64,000 bases of DNA. It comes from an uncultured Verrucomicrobiales bacterium (GTDB taxonomy: Bacteria; Verrucomicrobiota; Verrucomicrobiia; Verrucomicrobiales; Akkermansiaceae). Below, piece by piece: positions 53,728 to 61,800 of the stretch. Where the stretch lies: positions 82,090 to 146,089 of the forward strand of contig CALFBI010000004.1 of assembly GCA_937951675.1 (NCBI GenBank), given 5' to 3'. The translations under genes and the position numbers were made by a program. The notes below the pieces were generated by a model. That model made no database searches. It saw nothing but the letters and a program-made list of their open reading frames with translations, and was not told the DNA's origin. The stretch's first letter is position 1. Every line of letters begins with the position of its first letter.

Positions 53728-54545
53728 TTCATCATCTGGTATTTTTTCAAACCTGTGAGTTGCGCTGCAATAGCGATCAAGAAACGACTATTGTTACTGG
53801 TATAACGCTTCCAAAGCCTTTTTGGCTCCATACATAGTCGATAAAACCACTCCATTCCACTTCTTTGAATAAATCTTGGAGCTTGTGAAACGAGCCCTGC
53901 ATGAAAATCAAAAGCAGCTCCCACTCCAAACATTAACATCCCATGTGGCCAGTCTTTCGTTAAGTCAGGATATTTCAACTGAAAATCTGCCATGAAACGC
54001 TCTTGTTTTGGCGTGCTCAATCCTACCCAAAAATAATGGGGTTGAAGGCGGTGTAACTCTGCTACTAAATGCTGCTCTTCCTTCTCATTCAGGGGACGGA
54101 AAGGAGGCTCATAAAGACCCACTACATTTAGAGCTGAGAACTTATCTTGCAAAGCCAATTTCAGCTTTGAAGCAACTCCTTCAGCTCCCCCGAAATAATA
54201 ATGAGTCTGCTCTCTTTCGGGGCTTTCTTTTGAAATCTTCAGCATCAAATCAGGACCGTAAACCCGATCCATAGATGAATAACCATCTAACCGAGCAAGC
54301 CAAACCATAGGCATTCCATCCGGCGTAGACAAAAACGACTGATTATGAATCTTTAATAATTCAGGATCTCGTTGGGACTCCATCACTCCATGCACCCCTG
54401 TAACTGTAACATAACCAAGGTTGGCAGGTTTCTGGACAAACTCTTGGCACAGTGAAGTTGCTAAAGAGAGATCCAAATGAGAAATACCTACACCGAGAAC
54501 ATTAGTTCTAGAAACAGGAGAAGCTTTTAAGTCAATTTCACTCAT
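53724..54545 (-). CDS. WecG/TagA/CpsF-family glycosyltransferase (GT26)
   Basis: From the ATG at 54545 the product is 273 residues. Family features are YVTVTGVHGVMESQRDPEL, TPDGMPMVWLARLDG, RVYGPDLMLKI, YYFGGAEGVASKL, FWVGLSTPKQERFM and GMLMFGVGAAFDFHAG. Members transfer ManNAc or ManNAcA to lipid-linked GlcNAc. This fits the WecB epimerase encoded later in the operon. The chosen start overlaps the preceding stop; a longer reading would run into that gene. Confidence 0.9.
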   Translation of the reverse strand: MSEIDLKASPVSRTNVLGVGISHLDLSLATSLCQEFVQKPANLGYVTVTGVHGVMESQRDPELLKIHNQSFLSTPDGMPMVWLARLDGYSSMDRVYGPDLMLKISKESPEREQTHYYFGGAEGVASKLKLALQDKFSALNVVGLYEPPFRPLNEKEEQHLVAELHRLQPHYFWVGLSTPKQERFMADFQLKYPDLTKDWPHGMLMFGVGAAFDFHAGLVSQAPRFIQRSGMEWFYRLCMEPKRLWKRYTSNNSRFLIAIAAQLTGLKKYQMMK

Positions 54546-54552
54546 TTTAAAC

Positions 54553-55548
54553 TTATTGAACAACGTGTTTTCCAGATTTACGAAGATCAAATTGTTCTTT
54601 GATCCAACGGTAGGTTTCTTCCATTCCCGTTTTTAAATCTACTTCTGGCTCCCACCCCAACACCTTCTTAATCTCGGTGTTATCTGAGTTACGTCCTCTG
54701 ACCCCTTGTGGGGCAGAAAGATTATAATTCCTTGTTAATTGAACTCCTGCGAGATCTTCCACAAAATCCAATAACTGATTAATAGTAACAAGCTCACTTC
54801 TCCCCAAGTTCAATGGATCACTATGACCTGAGTTCATTAACTTATCAATTCCGGTAATGCAGTCATCGATATACATGAAGGAACGCGTTTGCTCACCGTC
54901 TCCCCACACTTCGATTTCGGTTTTGCCTTTATCAAGAGCTTCGATCACTTTTCTAATCATCGCAGCAGGCGCTTTTTCACGCCCCCCGTCCCAAGTTCCA
55001 AAAGGGCCGTAGACATTATGAAAACGATAAACCCGAACCTTCATCCCGAAATCTTCTTCATAATGTTTACAGAGTCTCTCTGAAAAAAGTTTCTCCCAGC
55101 CATAACCGTTCTCAGGCATGGCAGGGTAAGCATCACTTTCTTTAAGAGCGGTCACATTCGAATCTTGCTGCCGGTAATCAGGGTAAACACAAGCGCTCGA
55201 TGAATAAAAATATTTACCTGCCCCATGATGCTTTGCGGCCATGAGCATGTGAGTATTAATTAAAACACTGAGCATGCAAAGAGCCTTATTATTTTCGATA
55301 AAGCCCATCCCTCCCATATCACAGGCAAGATTATAGACTTCATCACAGCCTTCCATTAATTTAAAACAGGCTGACTTTTCTTGTAAATTAGCGACATAGT
55401 TTTCAGCTTCTGAATGCTTTTGATACCACTGTTTTAATGGCTTAAGGTCTACGGCAATTACTTGACACCCTTGCCCGAGTAAGGATCGGACAAGATGCCC
55501 CCCTATAAAGCCCCCTGCTCCACCAACAAATATTTTCTGATCTCGCAC
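54553..55548 (-). CDS. GDP-mannose 3,5-epimerase-like SDR
   Basis: The 331-residue product has IFVGGAGGFIGGHLVRSLL, YNLACDMGGMGFIENNKAL, YSSSACVYPDYRQ, the catalytic YGWEK, and VYGPFGTWDGGREKAPAA. This set is highly characteristic of GDP-mannose 3,5-epimerase, which makes GDP-L-galactose and GDP-L-gulose. The start is GTG. It follows the cytidylyltransferase/GHMP fusion by seven bases, suggesting that the two act on related sugars. Confidence 0.85.
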   Translation of the reverse strand: MRDQKIFVGGAGGFIGGHLVRSLLGQGCQVIAVDLKPLKQWYQKHSEAENYVANLQEKSACFKLMEGCDEVYNLACDMGGMGFIENNKALCMLSVLINTHMLMAAKHHGAGKYFYSSSACVYPDYRQQDSNVTALKESDAYPAMPENGYGWEKLFSERLCKHYEEDFGMKVRVYRFHNVYGPFGTWDGGREKAPAAMIRKVIEALDKGKTEIEVWGDGEQTRSFMYIDDCITGIDKLMNSGHSDPLNLGRSELVTINQLLDFVEDLAGVQLTRNYNLSAPQGVRGRNSDNTEIKKVLGWEPEVDLKTGMEETYRWIKEQFDLRKSGKHVVQ

Positions 55549-55555
55549 TAAAAAA

Positions 55556-56695
55556 TCAAAGTAACCCTCTTAAAGTTCGGATAGAAAGCTCAAGAGCGCC
55601 TTCCATTTTTTCCTCACTCACCACCATCAAATAACCTCCCCCGCATCCAGAGTAACAAGAGCCTTTTCCTTGAGACAACTCAGCCCGAATTTCCATTAAT
55701 TCGTCACTCACGGTATAAGGTAATAATGTTCGCCAAGCTTCAAGAGTTTCATCAAGAGCGCGGCCTAAGCCCTCTAGATCTTTTTTCAAAATACTCTCCC
55801 ATGCCAAGTCACCTGCACGACCTAGTCTTTCCGCATTTTCTTTCGTTAGGTTTTTTTCAACAAGAGGATCGTAACCGTCAGGTCGAGGCGAGACTGGAAT
55901 GAACTGGATGACTTTTTCTAGCCATTTGATAATTTCAGGGTCTTCAATCGACTCCGTTTTCGCAGGCCAATAGTCGCCATTATAGTAAAGACGATTAATT
56001 CCAGGGCTTACCAACCCTAGAGCATCTTGCGACCCTGAGATGTATTGATTACCTGGAGGGTTTTCATAGGCAAAAAGAAGTCGAGCATGGGTCGTGATAT
56101 CACCATTAGGAAACCTTTTGCCCCAAATTTTTTGAGCCGTTTTCCTCGTGCTTGTTGCTAACCCAGCACGATCCATGAATTGATGTGTTGGGTGTATTTG
56201 GAAAACAATACAGGACCCTGGAGCTAAGCTTGAAACCCAAGGCTGATCAATCCAACCTCCTGCTAGGCAAATTCGATAGGGAAGATCAATTTGAGCTTTT
56301 GCGTCGGTGCTGCTACGGGCCGGAAAATCATAAGCAGGCTCTCTGCTTAGCACCTTATACTCGACTCCTAAAGATTGGCATAACGCTTCTTTTCCTTCTG
56401 TGTGACCGTCTTCATTGACCAAAAATAAATCAGGCCGAAGGTCTGCCATATCATCAGCAAAATCCAACATTCCTGATCCCGAAGCCACTTTGGCCTCATA
56501 GACACACTTAAGATTATTTAATAAATAAACCCTTTCTTCTTCTGAGAAAAGGGGCAGGTGACCTTTCAAAAGCTGAATATTCTGATCGGAGCCTACTCTA
56601 ACATGTAACTGCCCATAGTCAGCAGCTTCTTTTAAAAAAGCGATATGACCTGGATGGAGGAGGTCATAACAGCCGGAAACTAATATCTTTTTCAT
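55556..56695 (-). CDS. cytidylyltransferase-like / GHMP-kinase-like fusion protein
   Basis: The 379-residue product has two parts. Residues 1-130 form a HIGH-type nucleotidyltransferase: ILVSGCYDLLHPGHIAFLKEAA near the start, as in the RfaE/HldE C-terminal domain, and later RSSTDAKAQ. From about residue 140 the sequence resembles a GHMP kinase: RICLAGGWIDQPW, SGSQDALGLVSPGINRLYY in the ATP-loop position and CYSGCGGGYLMVV near the C-terminus. A fusion of these two would phosphorylate a sugar and activate it as a nucleotide sugar. The substrate is unknown. The ATP loop differs from the usual GLGSSSA, so kinase activity is uncertain. Confidence 0.7.
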   Translation of the reverse strand: MKKILVSGCYDLLHPGHIAFLKEAADYGQLHVRVGSDQNIQLLKGHLPLFSEEERVYLLNNLKCVYEAKVASGSGMLDFADDMADLRPDLFLVNEDGHTEGKEALCQSLGVEYKVLSREPAYDFPARSSTDAKAQIDLPYRICLAGGWIDQPWVSSLAPGSCIVFQIHPTHQFMDRAGLATSTRKTAQKIWGKRFPNGDITTHARLLFAYENPPGNQYISGSQDALGLVSPGINRLYYNGDYWPAKTESIEDPEIIKWLEKVIQFIPVSPRPDGYDPLVEKNLTKENAERLGRAGDLAWESILKKDLEGLGRALDETLEAWRTLLPYTVSDELMEIRAELSQGKGSCYSGCGGGYLMVVSEEKMEGALELSIRTLRGLL

Positions 56696-56722
56696 TTCGA
56701 ATCAAAAATTTGCAAGGTTTCA

Positions 56723-57655
56723 CTAAATCAATTGTTTCTTAAAATACGCGATGGTCTCTTTGATGCCATCTTCGAAGGAAATTTGCGGTTCCCAATCTAA
56801 AAGCTCTTTAGCTCGATCAATCACTGGTCGGCGCACTTTGGGGTCGTCTTCAGGAAGTGCTTGAGGCGAGATATTGAGAGGAAGGTCAAGCTCCGCGCAA
56901 ATCGCTTCGGCAAATTGACTAATCGTCATTTCATTGGGATTCCCAATATTAACCGGAAGATGAGTGCCACTCTGGGCTAAAAGCCAAATCCCACGCACCA
57001 GATCAGAAACGTAACAAAAACTTCTGGTTTGGCTCCCATCTCCAAAAACTGTCAACGGCTTGCCTTGCAAGGCCTGACCGATAAAGGCCGGAACCACGCG
57101 GCCATCATTCAGACGCATTCGAGGTCCATAAGTGTTAAAGATACGAACCATTGCTGTATTCGTTCCTTTCGTGCGATGATAGGCCATTGTTGCAGCTTCT
57201 GCATACCGCTTGGCCTCATCGTAACAGCTCCGAATTCCGATCGAGTTCACATTCCCAAAGTAAGACTCTGGTTGAGGGTGCACTTCAGGGTCTCCGTAAA
57301 TTTCAGAAGTCGAACAAAGCACAAAACGAGCTTCCTTCTCCGTTGCGAGCTCCAAAGCATGATGAGTGGCATAAGAACCAGCCTTAAGAGTTTCGATTGG
57401 AATTTTCACATAATCAATCGGACTTGCTGGAGAAGCCATATGGAAAACATAATCAACCTCTCCATCAACTTCGAAAGGCTCTGAAACATCCTGCTCTCTC
57501 CACTCAAACAACGGCTCGTCACGCAAATGTTCAATATTTCTCAGATCTCCAGTCACTAAATTATCTAAAGCAACGACATGGATCTCATTGGAAACCAAGA
57601 GGTCTATTAAATGTGAAGGAACAAACCCAGCTCCTCCTGTCACAACTGCACGCAT
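56723..57655 (-). CDS. UDP-glucuronate decarboxylase (UDP-xylose synthase)-like SDR
   Basis: The 310-residue product is the first gene after the ops-like site. It shows the UXS signature FHMASPASPIDYVKIPIETLKAG, LCSTSEIYGDPEVHPQPESY, the catalytic YDEAKR and FNTYGPRM. The nucleotide motif is GGAGFVPSHL, with proline in place of the third glycine, a variant I recall in some bacterial homologues. The reaction converts UDP-glucuronate to UDP-xylose and CO2. The ATG at 57655 has only a weak ribosome site (AAGAA), and the ops-like element lies 18 bases upstream of it. Confidence 0.88.
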   Translation of the reverse strand: MRAVVTGGAGFVPSHLIDLLVSNEIHVVALDNLVTGDLRNIEHLRDEPLFEWREQDVSEPFEVDGEVDYVFHMASPASPIDYVKIPIETLKAGSYATHHALELATEKEARFVLCSTSEIYGDPEVHPQPESYFGNVNSIGIRSCYDEAKRYAEAATMAYHRTKGTNTAMVRIFNTYGPRMRLNDGRVVPAFIGQALQGKPLTVFGDGSQTRSFCYVSDLVRGIWLLAQSGTHLPVNIGNPNEMTISQFAEAICAELDLPLNISPQALPEDDPKVRRPVIDRAKELLDWEPQISFEDGIKETIAYFKKQLI

Positions 57656-57673
57656 TAATTCTTAGAAAAAAAT

Positions 57674-57684
57674 AAGCTACCGCC
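57674..57684 (-). promoter_or_regulatory. ops-like RfaH recruitment element
   Basis: The minus strand reads GGCGGTAGCTT, an exact match to the ops consensus GGCGGTAGYNT. It lies in the leader between the RfaH-like gene and the first sugar gene, oriented with transcription and 18 bases before the start codon. A run of seven T residues follows almost directly. In Enterobacteria, RNA polymerase pauses at ops and RfaH loads there. Confidence 0.7.
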
Positions 57685-57756
57685 AGTGGTCACTTGCCTC
57701 CAAAAGCAAAACCAAATAGAAAAACGGCTAAAGATATACGGTAAAACCACCTGTCT

Positions 57757-57773
57757 TGAACAAAGTTGGTTCA
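57757..57773. repeat. TGAAC-N7-GTTCA inverted repeat, candidate operator
   Basis: TGAAC and GTTCA are separated by seven bases. Together with the neighbouring GTTCA-N8-TGAAC repeat this gives four equivalent half-sites in about 63 bases of the operon leader, a pattern that suggests a dimeric regulator. Confidence 0.35.
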
Positions 57774-57800
57774 TAAGAAAAGACACCCTTTCACCCATTA

Positions 57801-57820
57801 AGTTCAATTAAAAATGAACT
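57801..57820. repeat. AGTTCA-N8-TGAACT inverted repeat, candidate operator or weak hairpin
   Basis: The arms are perfect over six bases around an A/T-rich loop, about 35 bases downstream of the RfaH-like gene stop. It is short for a terminator and no T-run follows on the minus strand. It may be a site for the adjacent GbsR/MarR-type regulator. Confidence 0.35.
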
Positions 57821-57854
57821 AACAATAACTATCTCTGAAAAAGAAAAATACTTT

Positions 57855-58400
57855 CTAAAAACTCGGCTTCTTTTTCATGATCAACGAATAAAGATCAACT
57901 TCCACAATATTTTGATTACCAAGGAAATCCATTAAAACCATAATCCGGTCACCACCTGATAAAACCTCAACAACCTCCGCTTGCATCCCGCGAAAAGCAT
58001 CACCCATTAATTCCACTTCATCCCCCACGCTCACCCCTTGCTTCAAGGTCACCACATCCGCCTCAGACTCTTGCTGGGCTATTTGACATTTCAAAGCTTC
58101 CACAAAGCTTTCAGAAACTGCCGGAACCTTGTCCCCAAAATGAATAATTGTTGAAACCCCTTGTGAATGAGTCACTTCTCGATAATGACTTCTAAAAACA
58201 AACCGAGCGAGTAAATAACCAGGAAACAACGATTCCACCCACCAAATTTTACCTCTCCGTGTCGCTTTCTGATACCTAATCCGCGGACAAAACGCCTCTA
58301 CACCTTCAATCTGAGCAAGGCCCGCTGCCGCAATATGCTCGCGCTTCGTCTGAGCACGAAGACAATACCACCTCAATTCGTCTGGAAATTCACTATTCAC
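57855..58400 (-). CDS. NusG paralogue of the RfaH type (operon-specific antiterminator)
   Basis: The 181-residue product has an N-terminal NGN domain, RWYCLRAQTKREHIAAAGLAQ, with VESLFPGYLLARFVF and QGVSTIIHFGDKVPAV. These match RfaH features (LFPNYLF, RGVSHFVRFG) closely. The C-terminal half is KOW-like (VGDEVELMGDAFRGMQAEVVEV). It is not the housekeeping NusG, which normally sits beside secE and rplK. The GTG start overlaps the regulator stop by eight bases. It is encoded immediately before a 37-kb polysaccharide operon and its ops-like site, so it probably keeps RNA polymerase processive through that operon. Confidence 0.85.
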   Translation of the reverse strand: MNSEFPDELRWYCLRAQTKREHIAAAGLAQIEGVEAFCPRIRYQKATRRGKIWWVESLFPGYLLARFVFRSHYREVTHSQGVSTIIHFGDKVPAVSESFVEALKCQIAQQESEADVVTLKQGVSVGDEVELMGDAFRGMQAEVVEVLSGGDRIMVLMDFLGNQNIVEVDLYSLIMKKKPSF

Positions 58401-58872
58401 CTAGAAGCTTTTGGATAAGGGGCAAAGTGAAACGTGACCGTTGAGACCATTGCCCCAATTTATAAATGCGTTCTTTTAAAAAAGGTGATTGAGACTCCCC
58501 CGCAAGGTCACTTAATGTTTTCAGCTCCTGCTCTCCTTCTGATAAATGAGGGCGAATTTGCGTTTTAATATAACCACCGACTAATTTTTTTAATTCGGTC
58601 TGAGCTTTATAGAACACTTTCCTTGTCTTTTCGACTGAGACCTCTTCTAACGCCCCAAATTCCCGAAGTGTCTTCAAACCTTGAGACACCGAACCTTTGC
58701 TCATGTCTAATCGGGTCATAATATCATCCAAGCACAAGGGCTCCTCGGTCATATAGAGCAATCCATAAATCTCACCGACCGAAGGAGGAATTCCTAAAAG
58801 CTTTGCAGTGCTTGTAAAATAAGCAACCACTCTTTCTTTTAGCTCTTCAGCCTGTTGTAATTCCTTTTTCAT
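58393..58872 (-). CDS. GbsR/MarR-type transcriptional regulator
   Basis: The 159-residue product is a winged-helix regulator of the GbsR group: AKLLGIPPSVGEIYGLLYMTEEPLCLDDIMTRLDMSKGSVSQGLKTLREFGALEEV is the helix-turn-helix and wing. A helical C-terminus probably dimerises. It lies 16 bases downstream of dnaE and overlaps the RfaH-like gene. It probably controls that gene or the polysaccharide operon. The GTTCA/TGAAC repeats in the operon leader are candidate sites. The signal it senses is unknown. Confidence 0.85.
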   Translation of the reverse strand: MKKELQQAEELKERVVAYFTSTAKLLGIPPSVGEIYGLLYMTEEPLCLDDIMTRLDMSKGSVSQGLKTLREFGALEEVSVEKTRKVFYKAQTELKKLVGGYIKTQIRPHLSEGEQELKTLSDLAGESQSPFLKERIYKLGQWSQRSRFTLPLIQKLLGE

Positions 58873-58888
58873 TTATGTCTCAAAATAA

Positions 58889-61800
58889 TTACTGATCAGA
58901 CCAAGGGCGAAGCGCCGCCTCTAATTCAAACGACCTCTGCACCCGAAATTCATCACCTAACTGCATGGAAGCTCGCTTCCCAATCCCGTTTTGAAAATGA
59001 ATCACGACAAGAGATTTGCCAGGAGAGTCTTTAATAATTTCGCCAATCTTGACAAGGTCCTCTTCCGTATGCCTACCCACCCATAAGCTTAAGTTTACAA
59101 TCGCTTGACTCGCTTTCGTCGTTTTTTTAGGGCTCAACTCCTTAAGCTCATACCCGGTCAAACGTCTTTGCCCTGTGCGGTCATCGACTTTAACTGCAGC
59201 TCTCATCCGGATCACTTTTCCGACTTCTAAAAAGCCTTCCTCCCTTGCCGGTGAATACGATTCACTCCAAGACACCACTTCCGCATTCCCAGTAAAGTCC
59301 TCAATGACCAACACTCCAAAAGGTTTTCCTTGCCTCGTCGTCTTATGCTCAATGCTCTGAATCATTCCAGCAAAAGAGAAACGCTTCTTGCCGTTACTAA
59401 TATCCAAATCCTCTAACAAACCAATTTTCTCAAACCGATCGGTATCAATCAGCCCTCGAAATTGATCTAAAGGGTGACCTGTCACATAAAAACCAAGAAG
59501 TTCTTTTTCATGCTCAAGACGTTCCGCTTTAGACCATTCTTCAACAGGCTCGCGATCTCTCGACACCTCGACGCCCGCTTGCGCATCGGTATAGTCCATC
59601 GTATCAAATAATGCGACTTGTCCAGCGGCTCGATCCCTTTGCGCTGAACTCGCCGAAGCCAGCACTGTTGCCAGGCGCTCGAACATTCCAGCTCTCGTCT
59701 CTTGAGTCCAATCAAGAGCACCTGCTTTGGCCAAGTTTTCTAGAATCCTCTTATTCACCGCTTTCGAATCTAGGCGATTGGTCAGGTCTTCCAGTGAAGT
59801 AAAGTCACCCTTTGCCTGACGCTCTTCGATCGCCATCATCATCGCGCCCTCTCCTACGTTCTTCACCGCGGCGAGACCGTAGCGAATTGCTCGCCCCTTA
59901 TTGGCACTAGGTTCTGGCGCAAAGCGGAGCTGCGATAGATTAAGGTCAGGAGGTAAAATCTCGATCCCCATCCGGTGACACTCTGACACAAAAACTCCGA
60001 TTTTATCGGTGTTATTAATCTCATTAGAAAGAAGCCCTGCCATGAACTCGACTGGGAAATTCGCTTTTAAATAGGCGGTCCAATACGAAATATGCCCATA
60101 GCAAGCTGAGTGCGATTTGTTAAAACCATAACCAGCAAACCCGGCGATCTTATCGAAAATCTTATTCGCGAGAGGTGCTTCGATCTGGTTATGCTCAGCA
60201 CAACCCTCTACGAAAATCTCGCGCTGTTTATCCATCTCTTCCTTCTTCTTCTTCCCCATCGCACGACGGAGAATATCAGCACCACCGAGAGTGTAACCGG
60301 CGAGCATCTTCGCCGCATTCTGAACCTGTTCCTGGTAAATCATCACCCCATAGGTATTCCCACAAATCTCCTCTAGCAAAGGATGCTCATAAGTAGGCTG
60401 ACGACGCCCCATCTTCACCTCGATCATGGGATCAATATAGTCCATCGCACCCGGTCGATAGAGCGCCAGAAGGTCAATAATATCTTCGATACGATCAATC
60501 CCGTATCGGCGACATGTTTCGGTCATCCCACCAGACTCTAACTGGAAGACACCCATCGTCTCCCCTTTTTGTAAAAGATCAAAAGTGGCCTGATCATCAA
60601 GTGGGATATCGCGAATCGAAAAACCCGGATTATGAACACGTATATGGTTTTCTGCTTCTTGAATCACCGTTAAGTTCTTCAACCCAAGGAAATCCATTTT
60701 CAGGAGACCAATATCTGTGATGGCCCCCATATCCGCTTGAGTCACAACCTCACCTTCACTCGCTCGAGTGAGCGGAACATGTTCATCTAACTCACGATCC
60801 CCGATCACAATCCCCGCGGCATGCACTCCCACATTCCGGACTAATCCTTCTAAACGGCACGCGTGCCCCCAAAGTTCTTGAAAAGTGCTACTAGACTCCA
60901 CCATCTCTCGAAGCTCGGCCTTCTCATCCCACTCCGATTGCAACTTCACCCCTGGCTTTGCCTCGATCATCTTGGCGAGCCGATCCGCATCACCATAAGA
61001 AACCCCCATCACTCGAGCAACGTCTCGCAGCACACTTTTCGCCCCCATCGTTCCATAGGTAATAATATGAGAAACGCAGCGCTCACCGTATTTCTGACGC
61101 ACATACTCAATCACCTCAGCACGCCGGCTTTGGCAGAAATCAATATCGACATCGGGCGGGCTGACACGTTCGGGGTTCAGAAATCGCTCAAACAGCAACC
61201 CAAACCGCATAGGACAAATGTCAGTAATCCCCATCGTATAAGCGACCAAAGACCCTGCGGCTGAACCCCTTCCTGGGCCCACTGGGATTTCTTGCTCCCT
61301 CGCCCAATTAATGAAATCAGCCGTAATGAGGAAGTAACTCGCGAAGCCTAACTCATTAATCGTATTAATTTCATAAACTAAGCGATCACGTAATTCGGAG
61401 TTATTGGCAGCCTTATCGGCGCCATAACGCTCCGCCAGCCCGTCAAAACAAACCTTTTCAAAATAAGCTTCCCTTGGCGAGCCGTCTGGAGTCCCGAACT
61501 GTGGGTATTTTTCCGAAGAAGTCGGATCCAAAACCATGGTCACATTACACCGCTCTGCAATTTCTAAGGTCCGATCACAAAGCTCCGGGTAATCCGCAAA
61601 AACGGTGCGCATTTCCTCGGCGCTTTTGACATAAACCTCCGGGCTATAACGCATCCGGTTCTCATCCAAAATCAGCCGCCCGGTTCCGATACAGATCATG
61701 ACATCATGAGCCTCATGATCTTCTCGAGTTAAAAAATGGGCATCATTCGCAGCGACCGCTTTCAATCCAACCTCCTCTGCAAGCTCCAAAAGTTTAGGAA

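Noticed and set aside
20586..57655. CRISPR array, tRNA, integrase or insertion sequence marking an island
   Set aside because: No direct-repeat array, tRNA cloverleaf, transposase or integrase was recognised. The middle genes look richer in A/T, which is usual for glycan loci and not by itself proof of transfer.
57801..57820. Intrinsic terminator between the RfaH-like gene and the sugar operon
   Set aside because: The stem is six A/T-rich pairs with an eight-base loop and no T-run follows on the minus strand; it is more likely a protein site, if functional.
57855..58400. Housekeeping NusG
   Set aside because: It is not beside secE or ribosomal protein genes, has RfaH-like motifs and heads a glycan operon.
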